A DNA stretch of 64,000 bases, taken from Gluconacetobacter entanii (GTDB lineage: Bacteria; Pseudomonadota; Alphaproteobacteria; Acetobacterales; Acetobacteraceae). Of the stretch, positions 44,688-53,616 are shown in pieces. Position 1 is the stretch's first letter. The number at the start of each line of letters is the position of its first letter. The stretch spans positions 1-64,000 of the forward strand of contig NZ_NKUF01000012.1 in the NCBI RefSeq assembly GCF_003206495.1, given 5' to 3'. The notes under the pieces are model-generated. The model saw only the letters and a program-made list of their open reading frames with translations, ran no database searches and was not told where the DNA came from. The position numbers and the translations under genes are program-made.

Positions 44688-45500
44688 ATGACACAAGTTG
44701 CGAAAAAATATAACGAACTTGCCATCCTGAAAAGTGGCTTCGAGACACAGTGGCATGTCCTCGGCGCCTTGATCATCCGCGAACTGCACACCCGTTTTGG
44801 CCGCGATAACATCGGCTTCCTGTGGATCATGCTGGAACCCTCGATGCTGACGCTCGGGGTCTCGGCGCTTCATGCGGCCCAGGGTCCCTTCATGCATATC
44901 GGCATGCCGACGGGATCCTTTCTGGTGTCAGGATATACCTTTTTCTGCCTGTTCCGTTCAGTGGTCAACCGTTCAGGTGGCGCCATCGAGTCCAACCGTT
45001 CCCTGCTTTACCATCGTATCGTCACGATTTTCGACATCCTGCTGTCACGTGCCCTGCTGGAAGCAGCGGCGACCGTGCTTGCCGTGATTTTCCTGTCCCT
45101 GCTGATGCAGTCATTCTCCTTCGGCTTCCTGCCGGAACGTCCGCTGCTGATGATCTGGGGACTGGTGCTGCTGACATGGCTTTCGTTCGGCCTGTCCATG
45201 CTCCTTGCCGCCTACAGCGAAAAATCGAGCACTGTGGAACGGCTGTCGCATCCGCTCATGTATCTGAGCATGCCGCTTTCGGGGGCCTTCACGATCCAGC
45301 AGACCATGCCGGACCCGTTCAGGTGGTATCTTTCGTGGTTTCCAACGACGGAAATATTCGAAATCATCCGTGAAGGACAATTCGACTTCTACGAAAGCGA
45401 TTACACCTATCCGGCCTATGTAATCGGGTGGTGCCTGGCCCTGACCTATCTGGGCCTGATCAGCATCAGAAACGTTCGCAAGGACATACATCTGGGCTAG
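44688..45500 (+). CDS. kpsM: Capsule polysaccharide export ABC permease (KpsM-like)
   Basis: The 270-residue inner-membrane permease of the ABC-2 type moves lipid-linked capsule polymer across the inner membrane with the KpsT ATPase. It has LIIRELHTRFGRDNIGFLWIMLEPSML, the cytoplasmic coupling segment of the family, about six hydrophobic helices, and FRWYLSWFPTTEIFEIIREGQF near the end, typical for KpsM/CtrC/BexB. The partner ATPase is not adjacent but 14 kb away at 59632. kpsE and kpsD follow on the same strand. Confidence 0.9.
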   Translation: MTQVAKKYNELAILKSGFETQWHVLGALIIRELHTRFGRDNIGFLWIMLEPSMLTLGVSALHAAQGPFMHIGMPTGSFLVSGYTFFCLFRSVVNRSGGAIESNRSLLYHRIVTIFDILLSRALLEAAATVLAVIFLSLLMQSFSFGFLPERPLLMIWGLVLLTWLSFGLSMLLAAYSEKSSTVERLSHPLMYLSMPLSGAFTIQQTMPDPFRWYLSWFPTTEIFEIIREGQFDFYESDYTYPAYVIGWCLALTYLGLISIRNVRKDIHLG

Positions 45501-45557
45501 ATGGCCTGATGAGACCCGTATGCACCATGCCCTGCCATATCCTAGACAAGAGGTAGT

Positions 45558-46706
45558 ATGATCAACGCTGATTCGCCGGATGCGGTATCTGGTATGACGG
45601 CATTTTTGCGACGACATGCACCTGTCCTTATTGTCGTGGTCCTGCCAACCGTCCTCGCACTGCTGTACTATCTCTTGCTTGCAAGTGGACAGTACGAGTC
45701 CGAAGCCGCCTTCGTGGTCAAGAACAGCCGTCCTTCCGTGCGTAGCGCATCGGCAGGCGACGGCATGATGGGGGGTGGCGGTGCCATGGGCATGGCCATG
45801 ACCAGCGGCGCCCTGGCGGAAGGGTTCGCGGTCAATACCTATATGAAGTCCCACGACGCGGTGAACTCCCTGCAGAAGCGTCTGGATCTGGTCTCCATGT
45901 TCCGGCATCCGGACACGGATTTCGTGTCGCGGATCTTCTATGCGCACCCGACCCCGGAACGCCTGCTGTGGTATTACCTGCGCCATGTGGACGTCGTCTT
46001 CCATGAAGATACCGGCGTGACGACACTTGACGTCCGTGCGTTCCGGCCGGAGGAAGCGCAGCGGATTGCCGAGGAACTGCTGAAGCTGGGTGAGGAGCGG
46101 ATCAACGAATTCAATCGCCACGTGTCGGAGAATACGATCAAGATCGCCGATCATGAGGTGGAGATCGCCGAACAGAGGGTGAAGGAAGTCCAGCAGCGCA
46201 TGACGGAGTTCCGTCAGAAGTCGGGCGACCTGGACCCCACCAAGTCCAGTGTCGTGGGCATCAGCCTGATCGGGCAGTTGCAGACCGAACTTGCCCAGGC
46301 CGACACACAGTTGACGCAGATGCTCCGCACGATCAGCCTGTCCAGTCCGCAGGTCCAGACCCTCAAGCAGCGCATCAACGCCCTGAATGCCCAGATCGAG
46401 GCACAGCAGGATCTGGCCCGCAAGAACAAGGGCGTCTCGCTCAATATCGCGGATTATGACCAGCTGATGCTGGAACGCGAATTTGCCCAGACCACTTATA
46501 TGTCAACGGCATCGGAACTGGAGGAGGCCCGCGCGTCCGCCCTTCAGCAGCAGGTCTATGTCGTGCGGGTGGTGGAACCCAATTTGCCTGGCATGCCGAC
46601 ATATCCCCATACTATCCTGATGGTGCTTGCCGTGTTTGTCGGTTCAAGCCTGACCTTCATGATCGGGCGGATGCTGATTACGGGTATGCGCGAACATGCG
46701 ATCTAG
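45558..46706 (+). CDS. kpsE: Capsule export inner-membrane protein (KpsE/CtrB-like)
   Basis: The 382-residue polysaccharide co-polymerase-type protein links the inner-membrane transporter to the outer-membrane channel. It has an N-terminal helix (VLIVVVLPTVLALLYYLLLA, about 24-43), a periplasmic domain with a long coiled coil (about 190-320, ERINEFNRHVSENTIKIADH onward), and a C-terminal helix (ILMVLAVFVGSSLTFMIGRM) after PNLPGMPTYPH, the usual Pro-rich motif. A Met/Gly-rich loop near residues 72-90 (GDGMMGGGGAMGMAMTSG) is unusual. AGAGGTAG precedes the ATG. Confidence 0.9.
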   Translation: MINADSPDAVSGMTAFLRRHAPVLIVVVLPTVLALLYYLLLASGQYESEAAFVVKNSRPSVRSASAGDGMMGGGGAMGMAMTSGALAEGFAVNTYMKSHDAVNSLQKRLDLVSMFRHPDTDFVSRIFYAHPTPERLLWYYLRHVDVVFHEDTGVTTLDVRAFRPEEAQRIAEELLKLGEERINEFNRHVSENTIKIADHEVEIAEQRVKEVQQRMTEFRQKSGDLDPTKSSVVGISLIGQLQTELAQADTQLTQMLRTISLSSPQVQTLKQRINALNAQIEAQQDLARKNKGVSLNIADYDQLMLEREFAQTTYMSTASELEEARASALQQQVYVVRVVEPNLPGMPTYPHTILMVLAVFVGSSLTFMIGRMLITGMREHAI

Positions 46707-46851
46707 ATTATGCAGAGGCAGGCTGCATCAGGGCCTGTCCAGACTGAAGATGAGGATGCTGCCTGAAAGTCTCCCCAAGGGCGTAGGTAACATGGATCCG
46801 GCCGGAGCTGTTCCGGGCTCCGCTTTCGAGTGAAAGAAAATTTCCAGCGCG

Positions 46852-48051
46852 ATGTTCATACAATCCTTCGCCTTCTTGCAAAAAGCTTCCCTGGAATGGA
46901 AAAAAGCACTTGCGGTCAGTGTGCTCTCAGCCGTGCTGCTGGCGGGGTGCGACACCCTGCCGGATAGCGGCCCCACGGAATCAGGCGTCAAAAGCGCCCA
47001 GTCCAATCCAAAGAAGAACACCATCGGGTATGGGATCGTACAGGTCAGCCCCGACCTTATCACGCTGCTCAATAGCGAAAGCCCGCCGCTATTCTCGAAC
47101 ATCGAGCAGTCGCCCGCCATGTCGCATTACAACAGCGATCGCGCCGGTCCGGGCGATACGCTGGAAATCGATGTGTATGAAATGGGCGACAGCCTGTACG
47201 TCTCGCGCCCCAGTTCCGCCAATGCCTCCGAAGTTGCCAAGAGGGGCAATTTTTCGGCCATTGTCGTCAACGGCGACGGCACGATCGATATGCCCTATAT
47301 CGGGCATATCCGTGTCGAGAACCTGACCTCGGATGAGATTGCCGACAAGATCCGCGCCGGCATGAAGACGCAGTCGCAGGCCCCGCAGGTCATGGTGCGG
47401 ATCTCCAAGAATCTTGCGAATTCCATCATCATTTTTGGCGATATCCGCAGGTCCGGGCGACTGCCCCTGTCGTTACATGAAGAACGTCTGGTGGATGTCA
47501 TCGCCCTGTCCGGTGGGGGCCTGCACCCGTCCGAAGATACGATGGTCCAGTTGACACGCCATGGTCAGATCGCCGAAGGGCCGCTGAAGCTGATCGAGGA
47601 CGATCCAGCACAGAACATCATGATGGAGGCGGGCGACCGGCTGCAACTGATTTACGAACCCCGGACGTTCACGGTCTTTGGCACCGCGGGCAAGCCGACG
47701 GAGACAGCCTTCAGCAAATCCAGCGTCAACCTTGCCGAAGCCCTGGCGCGCGTCGGCGGTCCTGCGGATTCCCGCGCGGACCCGAATGCGATCTTTGTTT
47801 TCCGGTATGAAAGTTCAGATATCGCGGAGCGTCTTGGCCTGCCGGTCAGTCCAGACAGCAAGACGACGCCCATTGTCTATCAGCTTGATATGATGAATCC
47901 GGCCAGTTTTTTCCTGGCGGAACATTTCGTCATGAAAAACAAGGATACCATCTTCATCGCGAACGCAAAGAGCAACAAGGTCTCCAAAGTATTTAACCTG
48001 ATCAACACACTGATTGCGCCAGGCATGTCCGCTGGCCGCTCAATGCAGTAA
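46852..48051 (+). CDS. kpsD: Outer-membrane polysaccharide export lipoprotein (KpsD/CtrA/Wza-like)
   Basis: The 399-residue protein would form the outer-membrane exit channel. The N-terminus has a lipoprotein signal ending LLAGC, with the lipidated Cys at residue 33. PES-type domain motifs follow: AGPGDTLEIDVYEM, VNGDGTIDMPYIGHIRVENL and TSDEIADKIRAGM, then two SLBB-like regions (SIIIFGDIRRSGRLPL and FTVFGTAGKPTETAF). It is third in the kpsM-E-D set; the 145-base gap after kpsE has no gene. Confidence 0.92.
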   Translation: MFIQSFAFLQKASLEWKKALAVSVLSAVLLAGCDTLPDSGPTESGVKSAQSNPKKNTIGYGIVQVSPDLITLLNSESPPLFSNIEQSPAMSHYNSDRAGPGDTLEIDVYEMGDSLYVSRPSSANASEVAKRGNFSAIVVNGDGTIDMPYIGHIRVENLTSDEIADKIRAGMKTQSQAPQVMVRISKNLANSIIIFGDIRRSGRLPLSLHEERLVDVIALSGGGLHPSEDTMVQLTRHGQIAEGPLKLIEDDPAQNIMMEAGDRLQLIYEPRTFTVFGTAGKPTETAFSKSSVNLAEALARVGGPADSRADPNAIFVFRYESSDIAERLGLPVSPDSKTTPIVYQLDMMNPASFFLAEHFVMKNKDTIFIANAKSNKVSKVFNLINTLIAPGMSAGRSMQ

Positions 48052-48505
48052 AGATTTATTTCCATATGTAAAATACATATTCATGCCGGGAAAAAGGTGA
48101 GTATGGGACATATGTAGGAAAGGTGTCCCGTTTTTATGATTTTATTCCCTGCTGAAACTACTTACGGTATGTCATGAATTAAGTACATATTATGCCATAT
48201 TTGTCATATAAGCATATCATGTATGGATATGGCTTTTGCCCTGTGGCAGGGGTTCAGGCCACGTGAAAGACGATTGTGAAGGATCGGGAAGAGATGGCCG
48301 TGCGGATTTCATCGGTGAAAGAACTTGATTCCACTCCCTGCGCTTCGTATCTCAGGGTATCGGATACGCATGGCGTCGTTATCTGACCTTATGGACCGTT
48401 GGGAGGTCAAGGACAGCCGTTCACTCTCGTTCAGAATAGATCGGTACGCACCACAGGGCATTCTCTGCGTTATGTTCTAAAATCGGTTTTTCAAAGGTAG
48501 CCAGC
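48052..48505. other. Gap after kpsD with a terminator-like hairpin
   Basis: 454 bases without a credible gene. ATATGTA/TACATAT (48064-48080) and GGGACA/TGTCCC (48105-48110, 48124-48129) followed by GTTTTTA could end the kpsM-E-D message, though the stems are short. The remainder likely carries the promoter of the hydroxylase gene. Confidence 0.45.
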
Positions 48506-49135
48506 ATGCAGAATAACAATAAGCAGAAGAAGGAGGAACCGATACGGCTTTTCAAGAATTCCGTACTTGAACGCTTGACCTTGCTGTCCTTTCCTATTTT
48601 TCTGAGCGTGTGGCTGCCGACCCTGCTTGTCGCCCTGGCCTATGGGGCATGGCATGCGGTTTCTGTGCTGTCCTTTGTGATCTGTGTTTCCATCGGGGCC
48701 GCCATCTGGTTCCCGACGGAATATGTCCTGCATCGTTTCCTGTTCCACCTGCAGGCCCGCTACGCCGTGATGCAGTCGCTGGTTTACCTGGTCCATGGCA
48801 ACCATCATGACCAGCCGAACCATCAGCTGCGCAATCTGATGCCGCTCAGCGTCACATTGCCATTAGGCGCGATCATCTGGGGTCTGTGCGTCTTCTTCAT
48901 GGGCGCGGGACGGGGGGGAAGTCTGGCGGCCGGATTTTTCTGCGGCTACGTGTTTTATGATGTGATCCATTATTCGTGCCACCAGTTCCCGATGCGCGGG
49001 CCGGTGTTGCGCAGGCTGAAAATCCATCACATCAATCACCACTACCGCAATCATCATACCAATTACGGCATCACGACCACGTTCATCGACCGTGCCTTTC
49101 GCACTCTGATGGTCCTGCAGCAGAAAAAGACCTGA
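48506..49135 (+). CDS. Fatty acid hydroxylase/sterol desaturase family protein
   Basis: The 209-residue integral membrane di-iron enzyme shows eight or more His in the expected clusters: EYVLHRFLFHL, HGNHHDQPNH, VIHYSCHQF and KIHHINHHYRNHHTNYG. Four helices precede and separate them. The layout is that of fatty acid 2-hydroxylase-type proteins. Such enzymes hydroxylate the acyl chain of a lipid; the location in the capsule cluster suggests a lipid anchor or lipid A, but that is inference. AGGTAG precedes the ATG. Confidence 0.88.
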   Translation: MQNNNKQKKEEPIRLFKNSVLERLTLLSFPIFLSVWLPTLLVALAYGAWHAVSVLSFVICVSIGAAIWFPTEYVLHRFLFHLQARYAVMQSLVYLVHGNHHDQPNHQLRNLMPLSVTLPLGAIIWGLCVFFMGAGRGGSLAAGFFCGYVFYDVIHYSCHQFPMRGPVLRRLKIHHINHHYRNHHTNYGITTTFIDRAFRTLMVLQQKKT

Positions 49136-49171
49136 GCCACCTTCACGGCGGTTGCTGGCGAAGAACGAAAG

Positions 49172-49200
49172 GCCTCCGACGCTTCCCAGATGTCGGAGGC
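49172..49200 (+). terminator. Hairpin after the hydroxylase gene
   Basis: GCCTCCGAC (49172-49180) pairs perfectly with GTCGGAGGC (49192-49200) over an 11-base loop, about 40 bases after the stop codon. There is no U-run. The rest of 49201-49481 holds nothing I recognise. Confidence 0.45.
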
Positions 49201-49481
49201 ATGTAACATCTGCGTTATCCGGGACCGGAACCTGTTCCCTGCAATCTTGGTAACGTCCTTCAAGGTCCGGCCCCTTTCCTGACAGGCAGGGCCTTCGTGC
49301 CTCCGGATATGGATCCGTCGGCCCATACCGCGAATGAGCTCCGGTAAGACATTCATAATAAACGGTTTTTTACACCTGCCGCCATGAGAACATGCACATG
49401 CATCTCATACTCCTGCGCGGATGCCGTCCGATGAACATGACTGACAGTATTTATCCCGGCAACGCGTTACATTTTGTTCTT

Positions 49482-49761
49482 GGGGTTGGCATAGGGAAGG
49501 AGATTAAATTAGGTCTCCGACCGGGATGTCGGCCCATTGCGCGAGGGTTTTCAGCCATTTCCTGAGCGAGTGGTGATTGAAGCGCCATTCACATTCGGTC
49601 AGGAAAAGGTGAAAGTCCTGCCGAGATATTCCATTGCATCACCGCAGATGGCGCTTCGCCTGGTGCCAGAAGGCATCTTTTGGCGGCAAGAGCCAGCCTG
49701 CTGCGGCGACGTGCTTTCATGCGACATATCAAGCCTTTATTGGCTTAACTATGCCAGCCCC
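49482..49761 (-). mobile_element. Deleted IS1595-type relic (280 bp)
   Basis: Ends GGGGTTGGCATAGGGAAG (49482-49499) and CTTAACTATGCCAGCCCC (49744-49761) match the intact element at 2420 with a few changes. Inside, segments match both transposase termini (49575-49668 resembles 2517-2617; 49685-49741 resembles 3066-3134), but the central catalytic part is gone. No 8-bp target duplication flanks it. It cannot move on its own but keeps both ends, so a related transposase might act on it. Confidence 0.85.
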
Positions 49762-49802
49762 GAACTTTTATGATGTTTATCAACCATCCTTTTAACCTAC
49801 CG

Positions 49803-51518
49803 CTAGGCAGGGGAGGGCTGGTTGAGGAGCTTGTCCACAACAGCAATGACATCGTTTGCGGGGATACTCCGGATACAGATGGCCTCCTTGCCACATTGCG
49901 CCAGATTGTTGATACCGCATCCGGCACAGGGAACCTGCCGGGTAACGATGACGCCGCCACGGTTTTGGCCCCATTCCTGCCAGTTCAGGCGCGGGATGGA
50001 GACGCTGACCACATTCGGAACTCCCCGTATGGCCGCAAGGTGCTTGGGCCCCGTATCATTACCCACGAAAAGACGCGCATGGCTGATGAGGATATCGAAT
50101 TCGAAGGCCGGAACCAGTTCAAGGAAGATAATGTTGGTGGCATCGCCACAGCGCCTCTTTTCCTGCTCTGACAGGGGATTATCGCTAAAGAAGACAACCG
50201 GCATGCCGTGTTTGTCCGTTACGTCGCGCGCCAGTGCCATGAAGTTTTCCATCGGCCACTGGTTGATCGGGTGTCGCGCGCCCGAATGGATCACTGCGTA
50301 CTGACCAGGCTTCAGGCCATATTTCTGAAACACCGGCGTTTCATCGGCATTGGCCACACGTGGCACAACGGGTTGTATCTGGCGCATTGCCGTTTCAAGC
50401 GCCTGCACCAGCATCGTGATATGGGCCGCATGATTGACGATGGCCTTCGAATTGATCTTGTCACGCGAAATGACCTCGATCCCGAAATCGATGAACCGGA
50501 AATGCTCCGGCTTGAAACCCACGCGATAATGGGCATCGCACAGTTGCATCAACGGCTGGCTTTCATCACCAGGCGACAGGTCGATGGCAAGGTCGAAACT
50601 GCGTCCGTTCAGGGCGGCACGGACCTGTGCTTCCGCCTCTGCGGTCAGGAACCGTTCTTCGCTTTCATGCGAATATCCAAGGGAAATCGTCATGAATTCA
50701 TCTGCGATCCCACTGGCCTGCAGGATCGGCTGGACAAACTTCTGCGTCAGCACCGTAATCGTCGCATCCGGGAAAAGCTGACGAATACGGACCATGGCCG
50801 GCATGGAGGCGGAAACATCGCCCAACTGATCGATACGCAGGATCAGGATCGACCTGATCGGGCGCGAAAACATGCTGTTGCGGGGATGATGCACGGCTAC
50901 GGGACGGCTCGTGATGATTTCCGGCAGGTCACGATCAAGGTAGGGTTCCGCCGGACTGGGCACGAAGGCATCCGACTGCGCCGCGTCTTCTCCCACTTTT
51001 TCAAGCAGCATTTCCTGCGGCATTTTCCCGACAAAACGGCGCATATGGGCCACACGGGTCGTACCCGAATAAGCATGTATGTGCAGTTTGTGCGCACCGG
51101 CAGGCAGCTTGCTGGAATCAAGCCAGATATTCGCCGACCAGACATCAACCCCTTTGTAACTCGACACGAAAACGGGCGCACTCTGTGCCAGTACCGTCGG
51201 ATCATCATCGAGCGTCAGCGTCGCCGAGGTCAGCGTCCTGGTGGAGTAGATCAGCACCCTGACCGCCACGACACCCGACAGGACGGGACGCTCGATCGGG
51301 TTTTTCAACCATCCGATCTGCTGCAGGTACATGCGGTACTTGAAGGGAATAACAGGGAACAGGTAATGAAATGCTGAAGTACGGTTGAGAACTTTATACA
51401 GATAAAAACGCCGCAAGGCAGGCAGGGTGCCCGAAGGTGACCCCAGTTTTTTTAGCAGCGCATCGGGTATGCTATCAATTTTCTCGACTTTTTCATAAAT
51501 ATTATCTGAAGATGGCAT
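49803..51518 (-). CDS. Glycosyltransferase family 9 (heptosyltransferase-like)
   Basis: The 571-residue protein has an N-terminal ~210-residue region of unknown role (PALRRFYLYKVLNRTSAFHY, then a beta-rich part with VLIYSTRTLTSATLTLDDD) and a C-terminal GT9 domain. There ILILRIDQLGDVSASMPAM is the family opening, VIHSGARHPINQWPMENFMAL the donor-binding strand, and LFVGNDTGPKHLAAIRGVP the GT9 signature with its Asp. GT9 enzymes transfer heptose or related sugars from ADP-sugars. The extra N-terminal part is not usual. Confidence 0.85.
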   Translation of the reverse strand: MPSSDNIYEKVEKIDSIPDALLKKLGSPSGTLPALRRFYLYKVLNRTSAFHYLFPVIPFKYRMYLQQIGWLKNPIERPVLSGVVAVRVLIYSTRTLTSATLTLDDDPTVLAQSAPVFVSSYKGVDVWSANIWLDSSKLPAGAHKLHIHAYSGTTRVAHMRRFVGKMPQEMLLEKVGEDAAQSDAFVPSPAEPYLDRDLPEIITSRPVAVHHPRNSMFSRPIRSILILRIDQLGDVSASMPAMVRIRQLFPDATITVLTQKFVQPILQASGIADEFMTISLGYSHESEERFLTAEAEAQVRAALNGRSFDLAIDLSPGDESQPLMQLCDAHYRVGFKPEHFRFIDFGIEVISRDKINSKAIVNHAAHITMLVQALETAMRQIQPVVPRVANADETPVFQKYGLKPGQYAVIHSGARHPINQWPMENFMALARDVTDKHGMPVVFFSDNPLSEQEKRRCGDATNIIFLELVPAFEFDILISHARLFVGNDTGPKHLAAIRGVPNVVSVSIPRLNWQEWGQNRGGVIVTRQVPCAGCGINNLAQCGKEAICIRSIPANDVIAVVDKLLNQPSPA

Positions 51519-51857
51519 ATCCTGAACTCAACCCCTGTTTTCCTGAAAACGCTTGCCTGCTGATTGATGACATATAGCATCAAATCATTCTATTCTAAGA
51601 TGAAAGTGGAAATATGAAGGCATGGGCCTGCCGGGGCCGTGCCCTTTCAATATCCCTGTTCCCATAAATCACGCTACCAACGGGAATATCCGCTGACATT
51701 TGAAACCGCGGAAGGAAACAGGAGGATATTCCGTCATCCTGTGCAGGAAGGCATAAAGGAAGAAGGGCATCAGCCTGCACCGTGTCATGCCCCGGTCCCC
51801 ACCGTCACGACCTGACGGCGGGAACAGAAGGCATCCTGCGGTACCGGCAGGATTTAT
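51519..51857. other. Gap between GT9 and manC
   Basis: 339 bases with no reliable gene and no recognised motif; it likely contains the GT9 promoter on the minus strand. Confidence 0.5.
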
Positions 51858-53327
51858 TCACTTACGTGCGTAATCATCTTCAATCCGCACGATATCGTCT
51901 TCGTCCAGATAGGGGCCGGACTGCACCTCGATCAGGGTCAGCGGGATGCGACCGGGATTGAGAAGGCGATGGACCTCGCCCAGCGGCAGGTAGATGCTCT
52001 CGTTTTCGCGCACCATATGCTCTTCCTTGCCACGGGTCACGATCGCCGTTCCTTCCACGACAACCCAGTGTTCCGCACGGTGGTAATGTTTCTGCAGCGA
52101 CAGTTTGCGGCCCGGGTTCACCATGATCCGCTTCACCTGGAAACGGTCGCCTTTCGTCAGACCTTCATAAAAGCCCCACGGACGGTAATTGCGGTTATGC
52201 GTCCTCGCTTCGGGGCGGTCCGCCGCCTCCAGTCGCGACACGATCTTCTTGACGTCCTGCGCATGATTTCGGTGCGACACCAGCACGGCATCCTGCGTCA
52301 CGACCACGATCAGGTCATCGACCCCGCTGACTGCTGCCACAATCCCTTCGGAACGCACATAGCAGTTGTGGCTGTTGGCAAGGAAGACATCCCCCACCGC
52401 GACATTGCCGTCATCATCCTTGGGGCTGAGATCCCATAATGCATCCCAGCTACCGACATCGGACCATCCCAGATCCGCAGGTATGACCGCCGCATGCTGC
52501 GTCCGTTCCGCAACGGCATAATCGATCGAGATGTCAGGCGCCCGGCCGAAGCTTTCCGGATCAAGGCGGATAAAGTCCATATCCTTCGTCTGGTGTTCGA
52601 TGGACTGGCGCACCGCCGTCACAACGTCAGGAGCATACCGTTCCAGTTCATGCAGGATCGTGGAGGCGCGAAACAGGAACATGCCTGAATTCCACAGATA
52701 ATCCCCCGACGCCAGCATCGCTTCGGCCCGTGCGGTATCCGGCTTTTCGATAAAGGCCGATACTTCATAAACGCCTTCGTCACCCGAAAGGGGGACACCC
52801 TTCCGAATATATCCATATCCCGTATTTGGCCCGGTGGGCTGCATCCCGAACATGACGATCTGCCCATCCTGCGCCGCCCGTACCCCATGGGCCAGCACTT
52901 CCTTCAGGGAATCTGGCCGGCCGATGGAGGCATCGGCGGCAATGATCCACAGGATGGCGTCAGGATCCGTTTCGGCAACGATCATGGCAGCCGCGGCAAT
53001 GGCGGGTGCCGAATTGCGTCCCGTCGGCTCCAGCACGATACGGGCATCGGTAATCCCGACCTCACGCAACTGCTCGGCAACGATGAAGCGGTGTTCCTGA
53101 TTGCACACGACCACTGGCGCATTGAGCGTGCAGTCCGTTCCCCGCAGCGCTGCTTCCTGAAGCAATGTCTGTTGTGAAAGGAGCGCCCAGAACTGTTTGG
53201 GGAAACTCTTGCGCGAAACCGGCCACAACCGGCTTCCCGATCCACCGGACAGGATGACAGGGATGACGTTCCTGGAAATACCTGATGTTTTTTCTGATTC
53301 TGGCGTGCTTTTTGTAACGGCAGACAT
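51858..53327 (-). CDS. manC: Mannose-1-phosphate guanylyltransferase / mannose-6-phosphate isomerase
   Basis: The bifunctional enzyme makes GDP-mannose, precursor of mannose- or fucose-containing polymers. The N-terminal nucleotidyltransferase has VILSGGSGSRLWPVSRKSFPKQF, with the GGxGxRLxPxxxxxxPKxF signature. The C-terminal cupin isomerase has KRIMVNPGRKLSLQKHYHRAEHWVVVEG and ENESIYLPLGEVHRLLNPG, with metal-binding His and Glu. The start at 53327 is preceded by GGAG; 489 residues is normal for ManC. It supplies the capsule cluster and possibly acetan-type exopolysaccharide. Confidence 0.95.
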   Translation of the reverse strand: MSAVTKSTPESEKTSGISRNVIPVILSGGSGSRLWPVSRKSFPKQFWALLSQQTLLQEAALRGTDCTLNAPVVVCNQEHRFIVAEQLREVGITDARIVLEPTGRNSAPAIAAAAMIVAETDPDAILWIIAADASIGRPDSLKEVLAHGVRAAQDGQIVMFGMQPTGPNTGYGYIRKGVPLSGDEGVYEVSAFIEKPDTARAEAMLASGDYLWNSGMFLFRASTILHELERYAPDVVTAVRQSIEHQTKDMDFIRLDPESFGRAPDISIDYAVAERTQHAAVIPADLGWSDVGSWDALWDLSPKDDDGNVAVGDVFLANSHNCYVRSEGIVAAVSGVDDLIVVVTQDAVLVSHRNHAQDVKKIVSRLEAADRPEARTHNRNYRPWGFYEGLTKGDRFQVKRIMVNPGRKLSLQKHYHRAEHWVVVEGTAIVTRGKEEHMVRENESIYLPLGEVHRLLNPGRIPLTLIEVQSGPYLDEDDIVRIEDDYARK

Positions 53328-53616
53328 TAAAAACTCCAAATCTATGCGAAATTTACTTGTTAATTACCGTGTCGTGGTGATTACATTAAGTAAACAGAAC
53401 ACATCCATTTTCCAGTATCGTCAGAAACCGGTTGCATAATTCCCTGCACTCCAACTCAAACCACGCTGCACGACTTATAATGACAGGATTTTTTTCATAG
53501 GTCCGACCTCACGACAGATGCGGCATTTCGTAAAATACGGTCGGTTCGATCCAAAGTTTCGATATCATGCACAGTTGATCGAAACATTCTCCCCGTCCGG
53601 GTGCGTTTGCGTGCAC

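Noticed and set aside
49474-49769. Target-site duplication around the IS1595 relic
   Set aside because: Flanking 8-mers TTGTTCTT and GAACTTTT do not match.
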